From positions 1 through 11,864 of the forward strand of contig JACCTK010000358.1 of NCBI GenBank assembly GCA_013812465.1: 11,864 nucleotides of DNA, in the 5' to 3' direction. Position 1 is the stretch's first letter. The number at the start of each line of letters is the position of its first letter. Below are positions 6,360 to 11,864 of this stretch, in pieces. This stretch comes from Actinomycetota bacterium (lineage in GTDB: Bacteria; Actinomycetota; Thermoleophilia; Gaiellales; Gaiellaceae). The notes below the pieces were generated by a model. The model had not been told where the DNA came from, did no database searches, and saw nothing but the letters and a program-made list of their open reading frames with translations. A program made the translations under genes and the position numbers.

Positions 6360-7325
6360 TTATCCGACGACGATGCACGCGTCATGCGCGGCGCGGGCGA
6401 CGCGGCGAACCGCGCGGACCCGTCCGTTTCGGTCGAGCAGGCTGACCGTGCCCTGGCCGAGGGACGGCGTGACAATTCGACCATACGCGACCGTGAGGTT
6501 GTAGGAGCCGACCGGGACGGTGGCCTCGCGAACGAGCGCGCCGTCGAGCCGGTGCCGGCGCAAGGTGCCATCGTCGCCGCTGGCGACGAACGCCTTGTCG
6601 CCTGCGAACGCAACGTGTTGAGGCGGGGCGTCCGCGTCGACGATGCGCGTCGGGCGGCTCGAGCCGCCGCGGTAGAGAGCGATGCGCCGCTCCTCGCCCG
6701 ATGTCACCCAGACGGCGCGGCCGTCCGGGGCGAAGACGATGTCATGTGCGAGAAACGGCGCCGCGAACGTCCGAGCGAGTTTCGGTCGCCGCGGGTCGGA
6801 GGTGTCGAGCACCGCCACGCGCTTCGCCGTCGTTCCGAGCGCCGTCCAGAGCGTCGACCCGTCTGGGCTGATCGAGACGTGGCGAGCCGCGCCGGGTACC
6901 CGCGTGCGCCAGAGGATCTTCGCGCGATTCGCGTCGAGGACGACGATCTCCTCTCTCGCCGAGTCGGTCACGTACGCGAGCGCATGCCTCGGATGTACGG
7001 CGGTGTAGCGCGGCGATTCGAAGCCGTCCAGCTCTGCGCGGATTCGGCGCGAGACCGCGTCGATCAGCGTGACGGCGCCGTGCTCCGTGTGCGCGACGAC
7101 CGCGGCGCGCCCGTGGACGGACTCGATGCTGCGCGGGCCGGGGCCCGTGCGGATGCGACCGACAGTTGTTCCCGAGACGAGCTCGACCAGGACGACATGA
7201 CGTTCCAGGTCGGCTGTGACGAATGCGACACCCGATCCACCCAGGCGCGCGGCCAACGCGCGTGGGTCGAGCGCGAGCGCCACAGGGACGGTGGCGGCGC
7301 CGAGGAGGAAGCCTCGTCTATCCAT
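6360..7325 (-). CDS. Tat-exported YVTN-type beta-propeller protein
   Basis: Predicted secreted or surface beta-propeller of 321 aa, probably for binding rather than catalysis. The N-terminus MDRRGFLLGAATVPVALAL is a twin-arginine signal (RR at 3-4), suggesting export in folded form. The rest is a series of about 40-residue blades: VTADLERHVVLVEL, VVAHTEHGAVTLIDA, YVTDSAREEIVVLDA, SISPDGSTLWTAL, FAPDGRAVWVTSG and others. This matches the YVTN and lactonase-like propeller class. It is clearly related to the product of the gene at 9085 (same length, same order of blades, shared YVTD-AR-E segments). ATG at 7325 has only a weak purine-rich stretch (GAGAAAG) upstream. It is divergent from the ECF sigma operon across a 150-bp gap. 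No catalytic residues were recognised. Confidence 0.85.
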   Translation of the reverse strand: MDRRGFLLGAATVPVALALDPRALAARLGGSGVAFVTADLERHVVLVELVSGTTVGRIRTGPGPRSIESVHGRAAVVAHTEHGAVTLIDAVSRRIRAELDGFESPRYTAVHPRHALAYVTDSAREEIVVLDANRAKILWRTRVPGAARHVSISPDGSTLWTALGTTAKRVAVLDTSDPRRPKLARTFAAPFLAHDIVFAPDGRAVWVTSGEERRIALYRGGSSRPTRIVDADAPPQHVAFAGDKAFVASGDDGTLRRHRLDGALVREATVPVGSYNLTVAYGRIVTPSLGQGTVSLLDRNGRVRAVRRVARAAHDACIVVG

Positions 7326-7371
7326 TGCTTTCTCTACGCGCGAAGCCTACTGAGAGGTCCGCGCACGTCCG

Positions 7372-7394
7372 CCTTGTAACAGTCTGTTGCAAGG
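7372..7394. promoter_or_regulatory. 23-bp near-perfect palindrome in a divergent promoter region
   Basis: CCTTGTAACAG-T-CTGTTGCAAGG has 11-bp arms with one mismatch, and sits between the divergent propeller gene (starts at 7325) and the ECF sigma gene (starts at 7476). Its position suits an operator controlling both directions; as RNA it would form a hairpin with one G-U pair. No regulator other than the sigma factor is encoded nearby. Confidence 0.5.
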
Positions 7395-7475
7395 AGCTCT
7401 GGACCTGCGGCCCTGCGTTCGGCGTATTGGGGGCATGGACCTCCTGGATAGGTCTCGTCGTAGTCTGGGCACGGG

Positions 7476-7985
7476 ATGCGCACCGCTCGCGACGAGCGCG
7501 CCCGCGTGCGCGGCGCGCAGGAGGGATCGGTCTCCGATCTCGAGGCTCTGTTCCGTGCGCACTGGCCACGCGCCTACCGCGCCGCGTATCTCGTCACCCA
7601 CGACGCCGCTGCGGCCGAGGACATCGCGCAGGAGTCCTTTCTCGCGGCGCTCCGAGCGCTCGACCGCTTCGACCGGCGCCGGCCGTTCGGGCCTTGGCTG
7701 CATCGGATCGTCGTCAACCGCGCGATCGACTGGACGCGCGTGCGACGTCTGCGGGCTGAGGTCGAGCTCACGGACTCGTTTCATGCGCCCGTGGCAGCGG
7801 TCGCGCTGGGCGACGATGTCCTGGCCGCGCTCGCGCGCCTTCCTCCGGAGCACCGTGCTGTCGTGGTGATGCGCCACTTGCTCGAGTTCACGCCGGGCGA
7901 GATCGCGGAGGCGCTGGACCTTCCGCGCGGAACGGTCAACTCGAGGCTGCGTCGGGGGCTCGATGCGCTGGGAGACGAGCTGTGA
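7476..7985 (+). CDS. ECF-type RNA polymerase sigma factor
   Basis: Alternative sigma-70-family factor of the extracytoplasmic-function group, 169 aa. Region 2 spans about residues 22-92, with the core-binding helix DAAAAEDIAQESFLAALR (43-60) and the -10 recognition part PFGPWLHRIVVNRAIDWTR. Region 4 spans about 113-168, with the helix-turn-helix TPGEIAEALDLPRGTVNSRL. No region 1.1 or 3 is present, as expected. ATG at 7476 was used. TAGTCT nine bases upstream could be a -10 box for a leaderless mRNA; GTG at 7506 is an alternative that would still keep region 2. Its stop overlaps the next start by 4 nt, so it is translationally coupled to the membrane propeller protein, the usual place for an anti-sigma factor. 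Confidence 0.92.
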   Translation: MRTARDERARVRGAQEGSVSDLEALFRAHWPRAYRAAYLVTHDAAAAEDIAQESFLAALRALDRFDRRRPFGPWLHRIVVNRAIDWTRVRRLRAEVELTDSFHAPVAAVALGDDVLAALARLPPEHRAVVVMRHLLEFTPGEIAEALDLPRGTVNSRLRRGLDALGDEL

Positions 7986-9100
7986 AGCGCGACCTCGAGC
8001 GCGTCGAGGTTCCCGGTGAGCACGAAGCTCGCGAGCGCGCGTGGGGTGTCGTCACTGCTGCTTTCGCCGAGCGGAAGCCGATTCCTCGGCCGTCGCACTG
8101 GCCGCGTGTCGCCGCGGTGGCCATCGCCCTGAGCGCCGTGGTTGCCGCCACGGTCAGCTCGCCGGGTCGGGCGGTGCTCGACGAGATTCGCGAGGTCGTC
8201 GGTGTGGAGCGCGCCCAGCCCGCGCTGTTCTCGCTTCCTGCCCCCGGCAGACTGTTGGTTGCCTCCGACGAGGGCGTGTGGATCGTCCAGCAAGACGGGT
8301 CGAAGCGCCTGTTGGGCGACTACCGCGAGGCGAGCTGGTCACCGTTCGGCCGCTTCGTGATCGCGGCGGGCGACAACGAGCTAGCGGCGCTCGAGCCGGA
8401 CGGCGACGTCCGCTGGTCGCTCGCGCGTCGAGGGCCGCGTTCCCCGAGTTGGACCGGTAGCGAGACGGACACGCGGATCGCGTACCTGACGACGACACGC
8501 GTCCACGTCGTGGGAGGCGACGGGACCGGTGACGCGGACGCTGGCGGCCCTTCGCATCGCGTCGGGCCGGTTTGGCGTCCGGGCACGGGATTCACGCTCA
8601 CGCACGTCGACACGCTCGGACGCGTTTCCGCATATGACATCGATTCGGGTCAAGGGCCATGGAGGCCAACCGGGCGGTCGCGATCGTTTCGAGGGCCTCG
8701 AAAGCTCGCGTGGTCCGACGATGGAAAACGGCTGCTGCTTCTGACACGGCGGCAGCTCGTGCTGTTCGGCTCACGGTCGCAAACACCTCTGTTGGTTCGC
8801 AACGAGCGGCTCGTCGACGCCGCTTTCCGTCCCGGGTCACGCGAGCTCGCCGTTATCCGGACACGAGAAGGCGTGAGCGAGCTTCTCGTGGCCAGACGCT
8901 CTCTCTTCAGTGGTACCGGCCGGTTCACAGACCTTGTCTGGTCGCCTGACGGACGCTGGCTGCTCGTCGGTTGGCCGGCAGCCGATCAGTGGGTCTTCGT
9001 GCGCGCCGACGGCAAGCGGATCCGCGCGGTATCGAACGTCTCTGCGCAATTTCGTTCCCGGTCGTTCCCAGGGGTGGAGGGCTGGTGCTGCGCGCCCTGA
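7982..9100 (+). CDS. Single-pass membrane beta-propeller protein, candidate anti-sigma factor or sensor
   Basis: A 372-aa protein encoded right after the sigma factor (GTG start in a GTGA overlap). Residues 1-41 are charged and would be cytoplasmic (EHEARERAWGVVTAAFAERK). Residues 42-58 (RVAAVAIALSAVVAATV) are one membrane segment. The remainder is extracytoplasmic and reads as WD40/PD40-like blades: EASWSPFGRFVIAAGDNELAALEPDG-type units, LAWSDDGKRLLLL and LVWSPDGRWLLVG. The layout (short cytoplasmic part, one helix, outside sensor, coupled to an ECF gene) fits an anti-sigma factor. However, the N-terminal part has no zinc motif (HxxxCxxC) and is short, so the sigma-binding role is inferred. 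The gene overlaps the following one by 16 nt. Confidence 0.8.
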   Translation: MKRDLERVEVPGEHEARERAWGVVTAAFAERKPIPRPSHWPRVAAVAIALSAVVAATVSSPGRAVLDEIREVVGVERAQPALFSLPAPGRLLVASDEGVWIVQQDGSKRLLGDYREASWSPFGRFVIAAGDNELAALEPDGDVRWSLARRGPRSPSWTGSETDTRIAYLTTTRVHVVGGDGTGDADAGGPSHRVGPVWRPGTGFTLTHVDTLGRVSAYDIDSGQGPWRPTGRSRSFRGPRKLAWSDDGKRLLLLTRRQLVLFGSRSQTPLLVRNERLVDAAFRPGSRELAVIRTREGVSELLVARRSLFSGTGRFTDLVWSPDGRWLLVGWPAADQWVFVRADGKRIRAVSNVSAQFRSRSFPGVEGWCCAP

Positions 9101-10044
9101 TCGCCGCCGCTCTGGCGTGCGCTCTCTGCGCAGGCGGCGCGTCGGCTCGGACCGACGGCGGAACGCCTGCGGTCTTCGTCTCGGTCGAGCGGTCGTCGAA
9201 GCTCGTCGGAGTCGACCTGACAACGGGCGACATCGTCGCGCGCATCCAAGTTCCCGCCGGCCCACGCGACGTGACGTCCTACGGCGCCCGTTACGTGCTC
9301 GTGACGAGCCCGCGAGCCGGAGCCGTGACCCTCGTCGACTCGTTCCAAGAGCGGGTGCTGAAGGTCTGGCAGGGCTTCGGCCGCCCGAGGAGCGTCGCGA
9401 CCAACGGGGCATACGCGTACGTCACCGACGCCGCTCGGAGCGAGCTCGTCATCATCGACCTCGCGACTCGCAGGATCATCAGCCGGGTGAAAGTTCGTCC
9501 GCAGCCGTTAGACGTCGCAGTCGGCGATGTCGCCCTCATCACCCATGGCTCGGCCAGTCGCAAGCTCACCGTCGCCGATCTGAGTTGGAATCGTGGCAAG
9601 GCCCTTCGATTCCGCCACTTTTACGCCGGTGGCTCGACCCGTCAGATCTCGCGACAGGCCGACTCGGCATATGCCTATGTGACCTACTCTGGCTCTGGCA
9701 CTGTCGGCGCGCTCCACTGGGGGGTGGAGCGATTGCGCTGGCGGCGCGACGTCGGGACGCTGCTCCACGACATTGCCGTCGATCCGTACCATGGTCAGCG
9801 ACTCTGGGTGACCGACCGTGTTGAGGGCACGGTGCTCGCGCTCTTCTCGGGCAACGGTCTCGTGCTTCGTCGTCTGCGCGGATGTCCCGGCGCTAGCGGC
9901 TTGGCGTTCGTCGGCAGCGCGTGGGTCGCCGCCGCATGCAGGGACGCGAACGCGATCGCGATCTGGAGGCAGCGAGACTGGGAGCGGAAGCTCGTGCGGG
10001 TCGGCGGCCGGCCCTACGCCGGCGCGGAGGTCGTCCTGCCGTAG
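9085..10044 (+). CDS. Secreted YVTN-type beta-propeller protein
   Basis: Third gene of the sigma operon, 319 aa. Residues 1-21 form a Sec signal peptide (LRALIAAALACALCAGGASA, cut likely after ASA). The mature protein is made of propeller blades: VFVSVERSSKLVGVDLTTGD, VLVTSPRAGAVTLVDS, YVTDAARSELVIIDLATR, LWVTDRVEGTVLALFSG and so on. I chose GTG at 9085 because GGAGG lies four bases upstream and the signal peptide then begins at once; the frame is open further left, but that part lies inside the previous gene. It is homologous to the divergent Tat-exported propeller at 6360-7325, which uses a different export route. The likely role is extracellular ligand binding or interaction with the membrane propeller; no enzyme motif is seen. 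Confidence 0.86.
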   Translation: MLRALIAAALACALCAGGASARTDGGTPAVFVSVERSSKLVGVDLTTGDIVARIQVPAGPRDVTSYGARYVLVTSPRAGAVTLVDSFQERVLKVWQGFGRPRSVATNGAYAYVTDAARSELVIIDLATRRIISRVKVRPQPLDVAVGDVALITHGSASRKLTVADLSWNRGKALRFRHFYAGGSTRQISRQADSAYAYVTYSGSGTVGALHWGVERLRWRRDVGTLLHDIAVDPYHGQRLWVTDRVEGTVLALFSGNGLVLRRLRGCPGASGLAFVGSAWVAAACRDANAIAIWRQRDWERKLVRVGGRPYAGAEVVLP

Positions 10045-10054
10045 GCTTGGGCCG

Positions 10055-10180
10055 ATGCTCGGCCCCGGCGACAAGGTCCCGGACGTCCTAGTCTGGACGG
10101 CGCCGCGCGAGGAAGCTCGGCCCCTGAGGCAGGTGCTCGGCGCGGGCTACGCGCACCTCTGCTTTTACCTCTGGGACTGA
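10055..10180 (+). pseudogene. Peroxiredoxin-like gene truncated by an integrated element
   Basis: A 41-codon reading frame starting with ATG at 10055 reads MLGPGDKVPDVLVW, then LRQVLGAGYAHLCFYLWD. It resembles the first 40 residues of AhpC/TSA-type peroxiredoxins (PGDKVPDF-like opening and FYPWDW-like strand before the active site). The peroxidatic Thr-x-x-Cys region, expected a few residues further on, is absent because TGA follows at 10178-10180. A serine recombinase gene starts 28 bp later. The simplest explanation is interruption by integration, with the rest of the gene at the far end of the element outside the window. The peroxiredoxin call rests on a short segment. Confidence 0.55.
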
Positions 10181-10195
10181 TCATAGAGTGTGTGC
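10172..10195. other. Probable left attachment site (attL) of the mobile element
   Basis: The peroxiredoxin-like frame loses homology around tgggactga (10172-10180), where intact relatives would be expected to continue Trp-Asp-Trp (tgg gac tgg). Unrelated, AT-richer sequence (tcatagagtgtgtgc) follows up to the recombinase promoter. Large serine recombinases integrate at a short core and usually lie next to one end. The exact crossover cannot be fixed without the right end. Confidence 0.4.
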
Positions 10196-10201
10196 TACAG
10201 T
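10196..10201 (+). promoter_or_regulatory. Possible -10 box for the recombinase gene
   Basis: TACAGT lies seven bases before the recombinase ATG. If used, transcription would start at or near the ATG, giving a leaderless mRNA, which agrees with the lack of a Shine-Dalgarno sequence. No clear -35 element is seen. Confidence 0.35.
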
Positions 10202-10208
10202 ATGAGCG

Positions 10209-11636
10209 ATGAAACGCAGAGCGGTAGGAATCGTGCGGGTCTCTCGCACCAAAGGCGAAGGGATCGTCTCCCCTGACGAGCAGCGTCAGCGCATCGTCGA
10301 TGCGTGTGAGCGTGATGGGCTCAAGCTTCTGGAGGTCTTCGAAGAGCTGGACGTATCGGGAGGAGCGGCGGCGCTCGAGAAGCGCCCGGGCCTAAGCCAA
10401 GCCGTCGCCAAGATCGAGGCCGGCACCGCCGACGTCATCGTCGTCGCCTACTTCGATCGACTCGTCAGGAGCACGGTCGTCCAAGCCGAGCTGGTCACCC
10501 GGGTCGAGGCTGCCGGGGGAGCGATCCTGGCAGTCGATGTTGGTCATGTCACGAACGGATCGGCCGGTCAGTGGCTCTCGGGCTCGATGCTCGGACTCGT
10601 GGCTGAGTATCAACGCCGCACGACGGCTGAGCGGACCGAGGAGTCCAAGCGACGGGCCATTGCCCGAGGAGTTCCCACGTTCGATCGGATTCCCGCCGGC
10701 TACAGAAAGCGGGAGAACGGCACGCTCGAGCCCGATCCAGTGGAGGCTCCGCTCATGGCGGAAGCCTTCCGCATGCGTGCGTCTGGTGCCTCGATCCAGC
10801 AGGTGCGCGAGTACCTCAACGTCCACGGGGTCAAAGGCGGCTACACACGGTTCCAGAAGTCACTTGAGTCGCGGATCTATCTAGGCGAGCTTCGCTTCGG
10901 GAAGTACCTCAACACTGCGTCCCACGAGCCCATCATCGACAGGTTGACTTGGGAGCGAGTCCAGGCCCGGAAGAAGGTCCGTGGCTCGAGAGAAAAGAGC
11001 GACCGGCTCCTCGCGAGGCTCGGGATCCTTCGTTGTGGCACCTGCGGGGCCAAACTGGTCGTCGGTCAGCAGCACTCCAACGGCAAGCGATACGACTTCT
11101 ACCGGTGCATCCCGCAGAGTGACTGCCCGCAGCGGGTGACGATCGGAGCCGACCGGATCGAGAGCTACCTGACTGAGTATCTCTTCTCACTGGCTCCCGT
11201 GGACCGACCATTCACGATGTCCCAAGAGGCACGGTCCGACGACGCAGGGCTGGAGAGCGAGCTTCTAGAGGCCGAGCAAGAGCTTCAGGGCTACCTCGTC
11301 CTCACCAAGGCGATCGACCCTCGTCTCGCCCAAGAGGGACTCGAGCTTCGACAGGCTCGTGTCGAGGCCGCGCAGCAGGCCATAGCGGAGTCCGTACCAG
11401 CTCTACCCTTCGCAGGATTCGAGATCCCCGAGGGACTCGAGGAGGAGTTCAAGGTTCTCGACGGGGGCGGCGGCCTCGAGCTTCGAGGGCCGGCGATCCG
11501 CGGCCTTTGGGAGAAGCTCCCGGTCGAGGGGAAGCGGATGGTGCTTTCCCGCCTCATCGAGTCGGTCACGGTGTCGCCCGGTCGGGCTCCGGTGGAGGAG
11601 CGGGTCAAGGTTCAACTGCGGAAGGACGAGTCATGA
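10209..11636 (+). CDS. Large serine recombinase (site-specific integrase)
   Basis: Catalyses integration and, with a directionality factor, excision through a covalent serine-DNA link. The resolvase-type catalytic domain (about residues 3-150) has the nucleophile S12 in GIVRVSR, R10, and the YFDRLVRS motif (81-88), then the long helix with AEYQRRTTAERTEESKRRA. The recombinase domain (about 160-260) contains GYRKRENGTLEPDP and LGELRFGKY. A zinc ribbon has C276-x2-C279 and C300-x5-C306. A coiled coil follows (about 340-395), with a C-terminal tail ending near VTVSPGRAPVEERVKV. Length (475 aa) and all key residues suggest an active enzyme. ATG at 10209 was chosen; ATG at 10202 is out of frame. 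The stop overlaps an 18-codon ORF by 4 nt. Confidence 0.95.
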   Translation: MKRRAVGIVRVSRTKGEGIVSPDEQRQRIVDACERDGLKLLEVFEELDVSGGAAALEKRPGLSQAVAKIEAGTADVIVVAYFDRLVRSTVVQAELVTRVEAAGGAILAVDVGHVTNGSAGQWLSGSMLGLVAEYQRRTTAERTEESKRRAIARGVPTFDRIPAGYRKRENGTLEPDPVEAPLMAEAFRMRASGASIQQVREYLNVHGVKGGYTRFQKSLESRIYLGELRFGKYLNTASHEPIIDRLTWERVQARKKVRGSREKSDRLLARLGILRCGTCGAKLVVGQQHSNGKRYDFYRCIPQSDCPQRVTIGADRIESYLTEYLFSLAPVDRPFTMSQEARSDDAGLESELLEAEQELQGYLVLTKAIDPRLAQEGLELRQARVEAAQQAIAESVPALPFAGFEIPEGLEEEFKVLDGGGGLELRGPAIRGLWEKLPVEGKRMVLSRLIESVTVSPGRAPVEERVKVQLRKDES

Positions 11637-11689
11637 GCAGCTCCGACTCGAAGTACAACCGCTCGGAGAAGGGCGGCCAAGTGGGGTAA
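11633..11689 (+). CDS. Possible 18-residue ORF coupled to the recombinase
   Basis: ATG at 11633 overlaps the recombinase TGA in an ATGA junction, and the frame reads MSSSDSKYNRSEKGGQVG then TAA. The peptide is hydrophilic and has no recognisable family. Its stop codon coincides with the -10 box of the next transcription unit. It may simply be a chance ORF at the end of the gene. Confidence 0.2.
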   Translation: MSSSDSKYNRSEKGGQVG

Positions 11690-11692
11690 ACT
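11687..11692 (+). promoter_or_regulatory. -10 box preceding the structured leader
   Basis: TAAACT in the context ggggTAAACTgag. A start point 5-8 bases downstream would fall at about 11697-11700, the first bases of the P1 helix of the leader. No clear -35 is visible. The tRNA-Phe promoter carries nearly the same context. Confidence 0.55.
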
Positions 11693-11696
11693 GAGA

Positions 11697-11813
11697 GCGA
11701 CATCAAGAGAGGCGCGTACGGCTGCGAGCGCCCGCCAACCTGCGGAACCGCGAGGTGGTGCCGAACGATGTGGCCCCGATGGGGCAACGGTTCCGGCCGA
11801 ATGCCGGGTGGAG
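11697..11813 (+). ncRNA. Candidate SAM-I/SAM-IV clan riboswitch with expression platform
   Basis: The leader contains ATCAAGAGAGG (11702-11712), identical over 11 nt to the core of classical S-box (SAM-I) riboswitches, and later GCCAACC (11734-11740) and GGTGGTGCC (11754-11762), matching the S-box GCAACC and GGTGCC segments. Helices fit: P1 ACATC (11700-11704) with GATGT (11767-11771); P2 GGCGC (11711-11715) with GCGCC (11728-11732); P3 CCTGCGG (11739-11745) with CCGC/AGG (11748-11755). The P2 loop CGGC (11719-11722) can pair with GCCG (11760-11763), the expected pseudoknot. No kink-turn motif and no P4 inside P1 are present, which is closer to SAM-I/IV or SAM-IV than to SAM-I. Downstream hairpins end just before the Shine-Dalgarno sequence. 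The ligand is inferred, not shown. Confidence 0.6.
11773..11807 (+). promoter_or_regulatory. Hairpins between the aptamer-like fold and the ribosome binding site
   Basis: Two hairpins follow the aptamer: GCCCC-GAT-GGGGC (11773-11785) and CCGGC-CGAAT-GCCGG (11793-11807). The second ends two bases before GGAGG. GGTTCCG (11789-11795) is also complementary to CGGAACC (11743-11749) in P3, so the hairpin at 11793 and P3 on one side, and the long-range pairing on the other, exclude each other. That is how a riboswitch expression platform would look; switching is inferred. Confidence 0.45.
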
Positions 11814-11819
11814 GAAAAC

Positions 11820-11864
11820 ATGAGCAGCAAGGATCGAATGACTCCCGCACAGCGTGAGTTGAAG
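11820..11864 (+). CDS. Start of an unidentified gene behind the riboswitch-like leader, cut by the window edge
   Basis: ATG at 11820 follows a strong Shine-Dalgarno sequence (GGAGG at 11810-11814, five bases before the ATG). Fifteen codons are visible, reading MSSKDRMTPAQRELK, with no stop before the window end. This is too short to assign a family; the stretch is hydrophilic and probably cytoplasmic. Its location inside the mobile element and behind a SAM-riboswitch-like leader is the only functional hint: genes under such control are usually linked to methionine or S-adenosylmethionine use, for example methyltransferases or SAM synthesis. Confidence 0.6.
   Translation, partial: MSSKDRMTPAQRELK

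Larger units (their letters stand above)
10178..11864 (+). mobile_element. Left end of an integrated element encoding a large serine recombinase
   Basis: Begins where the peroxiredoxin-like gene is cut and runs past the right edge of the window. Content seen: recombinase gene, a possible tiny coupled ORF, a promoter with a riboswitch-like leader, and the start of an unidentified gene. All are in the same direction, pointing inward. The right boundary, size and type (prophage, conjugative element or genomic island) cannot be told from the window. Confidence 0.55.

Noticed and set aside
6042..7379. 445-codon open frame on the plus strand opposite the Tat propeller gene
   Set aside because: It is antisense to a well-supported propeller gene, is rich in Arg/Ala/Asp without domains, and is explained by high-GC codon bias opening the opposite frame.
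8971..9084. N-terminal extension of the second YVTN protein
   Set aside because: It lies inside the membrane propeller gene in another frame. GTG at 9085 with GGAGG just upstream and an immediate signal peptide is much more plausible.
8910..9824. 304-codon open frame on the plus strand across the second YVTN gene
   Set aside because: It runs in another frame across the membrane propeller end and the YVTN gene, and is arginine-rich without any recognisable domain.
11773..11785. Intrinsic terminator after the structured leader
   Set aside because: The stem GCCCC/GGGGC is only 5 bp and is followed by caacgg, not a T-run; it fits better as part of the leader fold.

Overview
The window is high-GC DNA with dense, short-spaced genes. 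It looks like a chromosome segment from a GC-rich actinobacterium, most likely of the Thermoleophilia (Gaiellales/Solirubrobacterales) type. That placement is an inference from protein flavour: an ECF sigma factor coupled to a membrane-anchored beta-propeller protein, YVTN propellers, and a tRNA-Phe without an encoded CCA. No phylogenetic marker gene is present to confirm it.

Left part (1-3543): the 3' end of a SAM-dependent methyltransferase gene converges on an arginase gene (rocF), with two small hairpins between their ends. Upstream of rocF on the same strand lies a vapB-vapC toxin-antitoxin pair with a perfect 15-bp palindrome touching the vapB start. The gap before the next gene carries what looks like a decayed arginase fragment. 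A second class I methyltransferase and a complete tRNA-Phe(GAA) follow.

Middle (3553-6259): an exported protein of unknown function that appears to be built from two related halves; a D-2-hydroxyacid dehydrogenase with an imperfect palindrome in its upstream gap; then a block of REP-like inverted and tandem repeats abutting the C-terminal DNA-binding domain of an AraC-family regulator whose 5' part is gone.

Right-middle (6360-10044): an apparent signalling module. A Tat-exported YVTN beta-propeller gene is divergent from a three-gene operon: ECF sigma factor, membrane-anchored propeller protein (candidate anti-sigma factor or sensor), and a second secreted YVTN propeller homologous to the divergent one. 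The divergent promoter region holds a 23-bp near-perfect palindrome. The last two genes of the operon overlap their predecessors (4 and 16 nt).

Right end (10055-11864): a peroxiredoxin-like gene is cut off after 41 codons, 28 bp before a large serine recombinase gene. This suggests the left attachment site of an integrated mobile element that continues beyond the window. Just downstream of the recombinase, a good -10 box is followed at once by a structured leader that reads as a riboswitch of the SAM-I/SAM-IV clan. It has an 11-nt core identical to the S-box J1/2 region, P1-P2-P3 helices, a P2-loop pseudoknot and a candidate expression platform. It precedes a strong ribosome binding site and the start of an unidentified gene cut by the window edge. 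This riboswitch-controlled mobile-element gene is the most unusual item seen.
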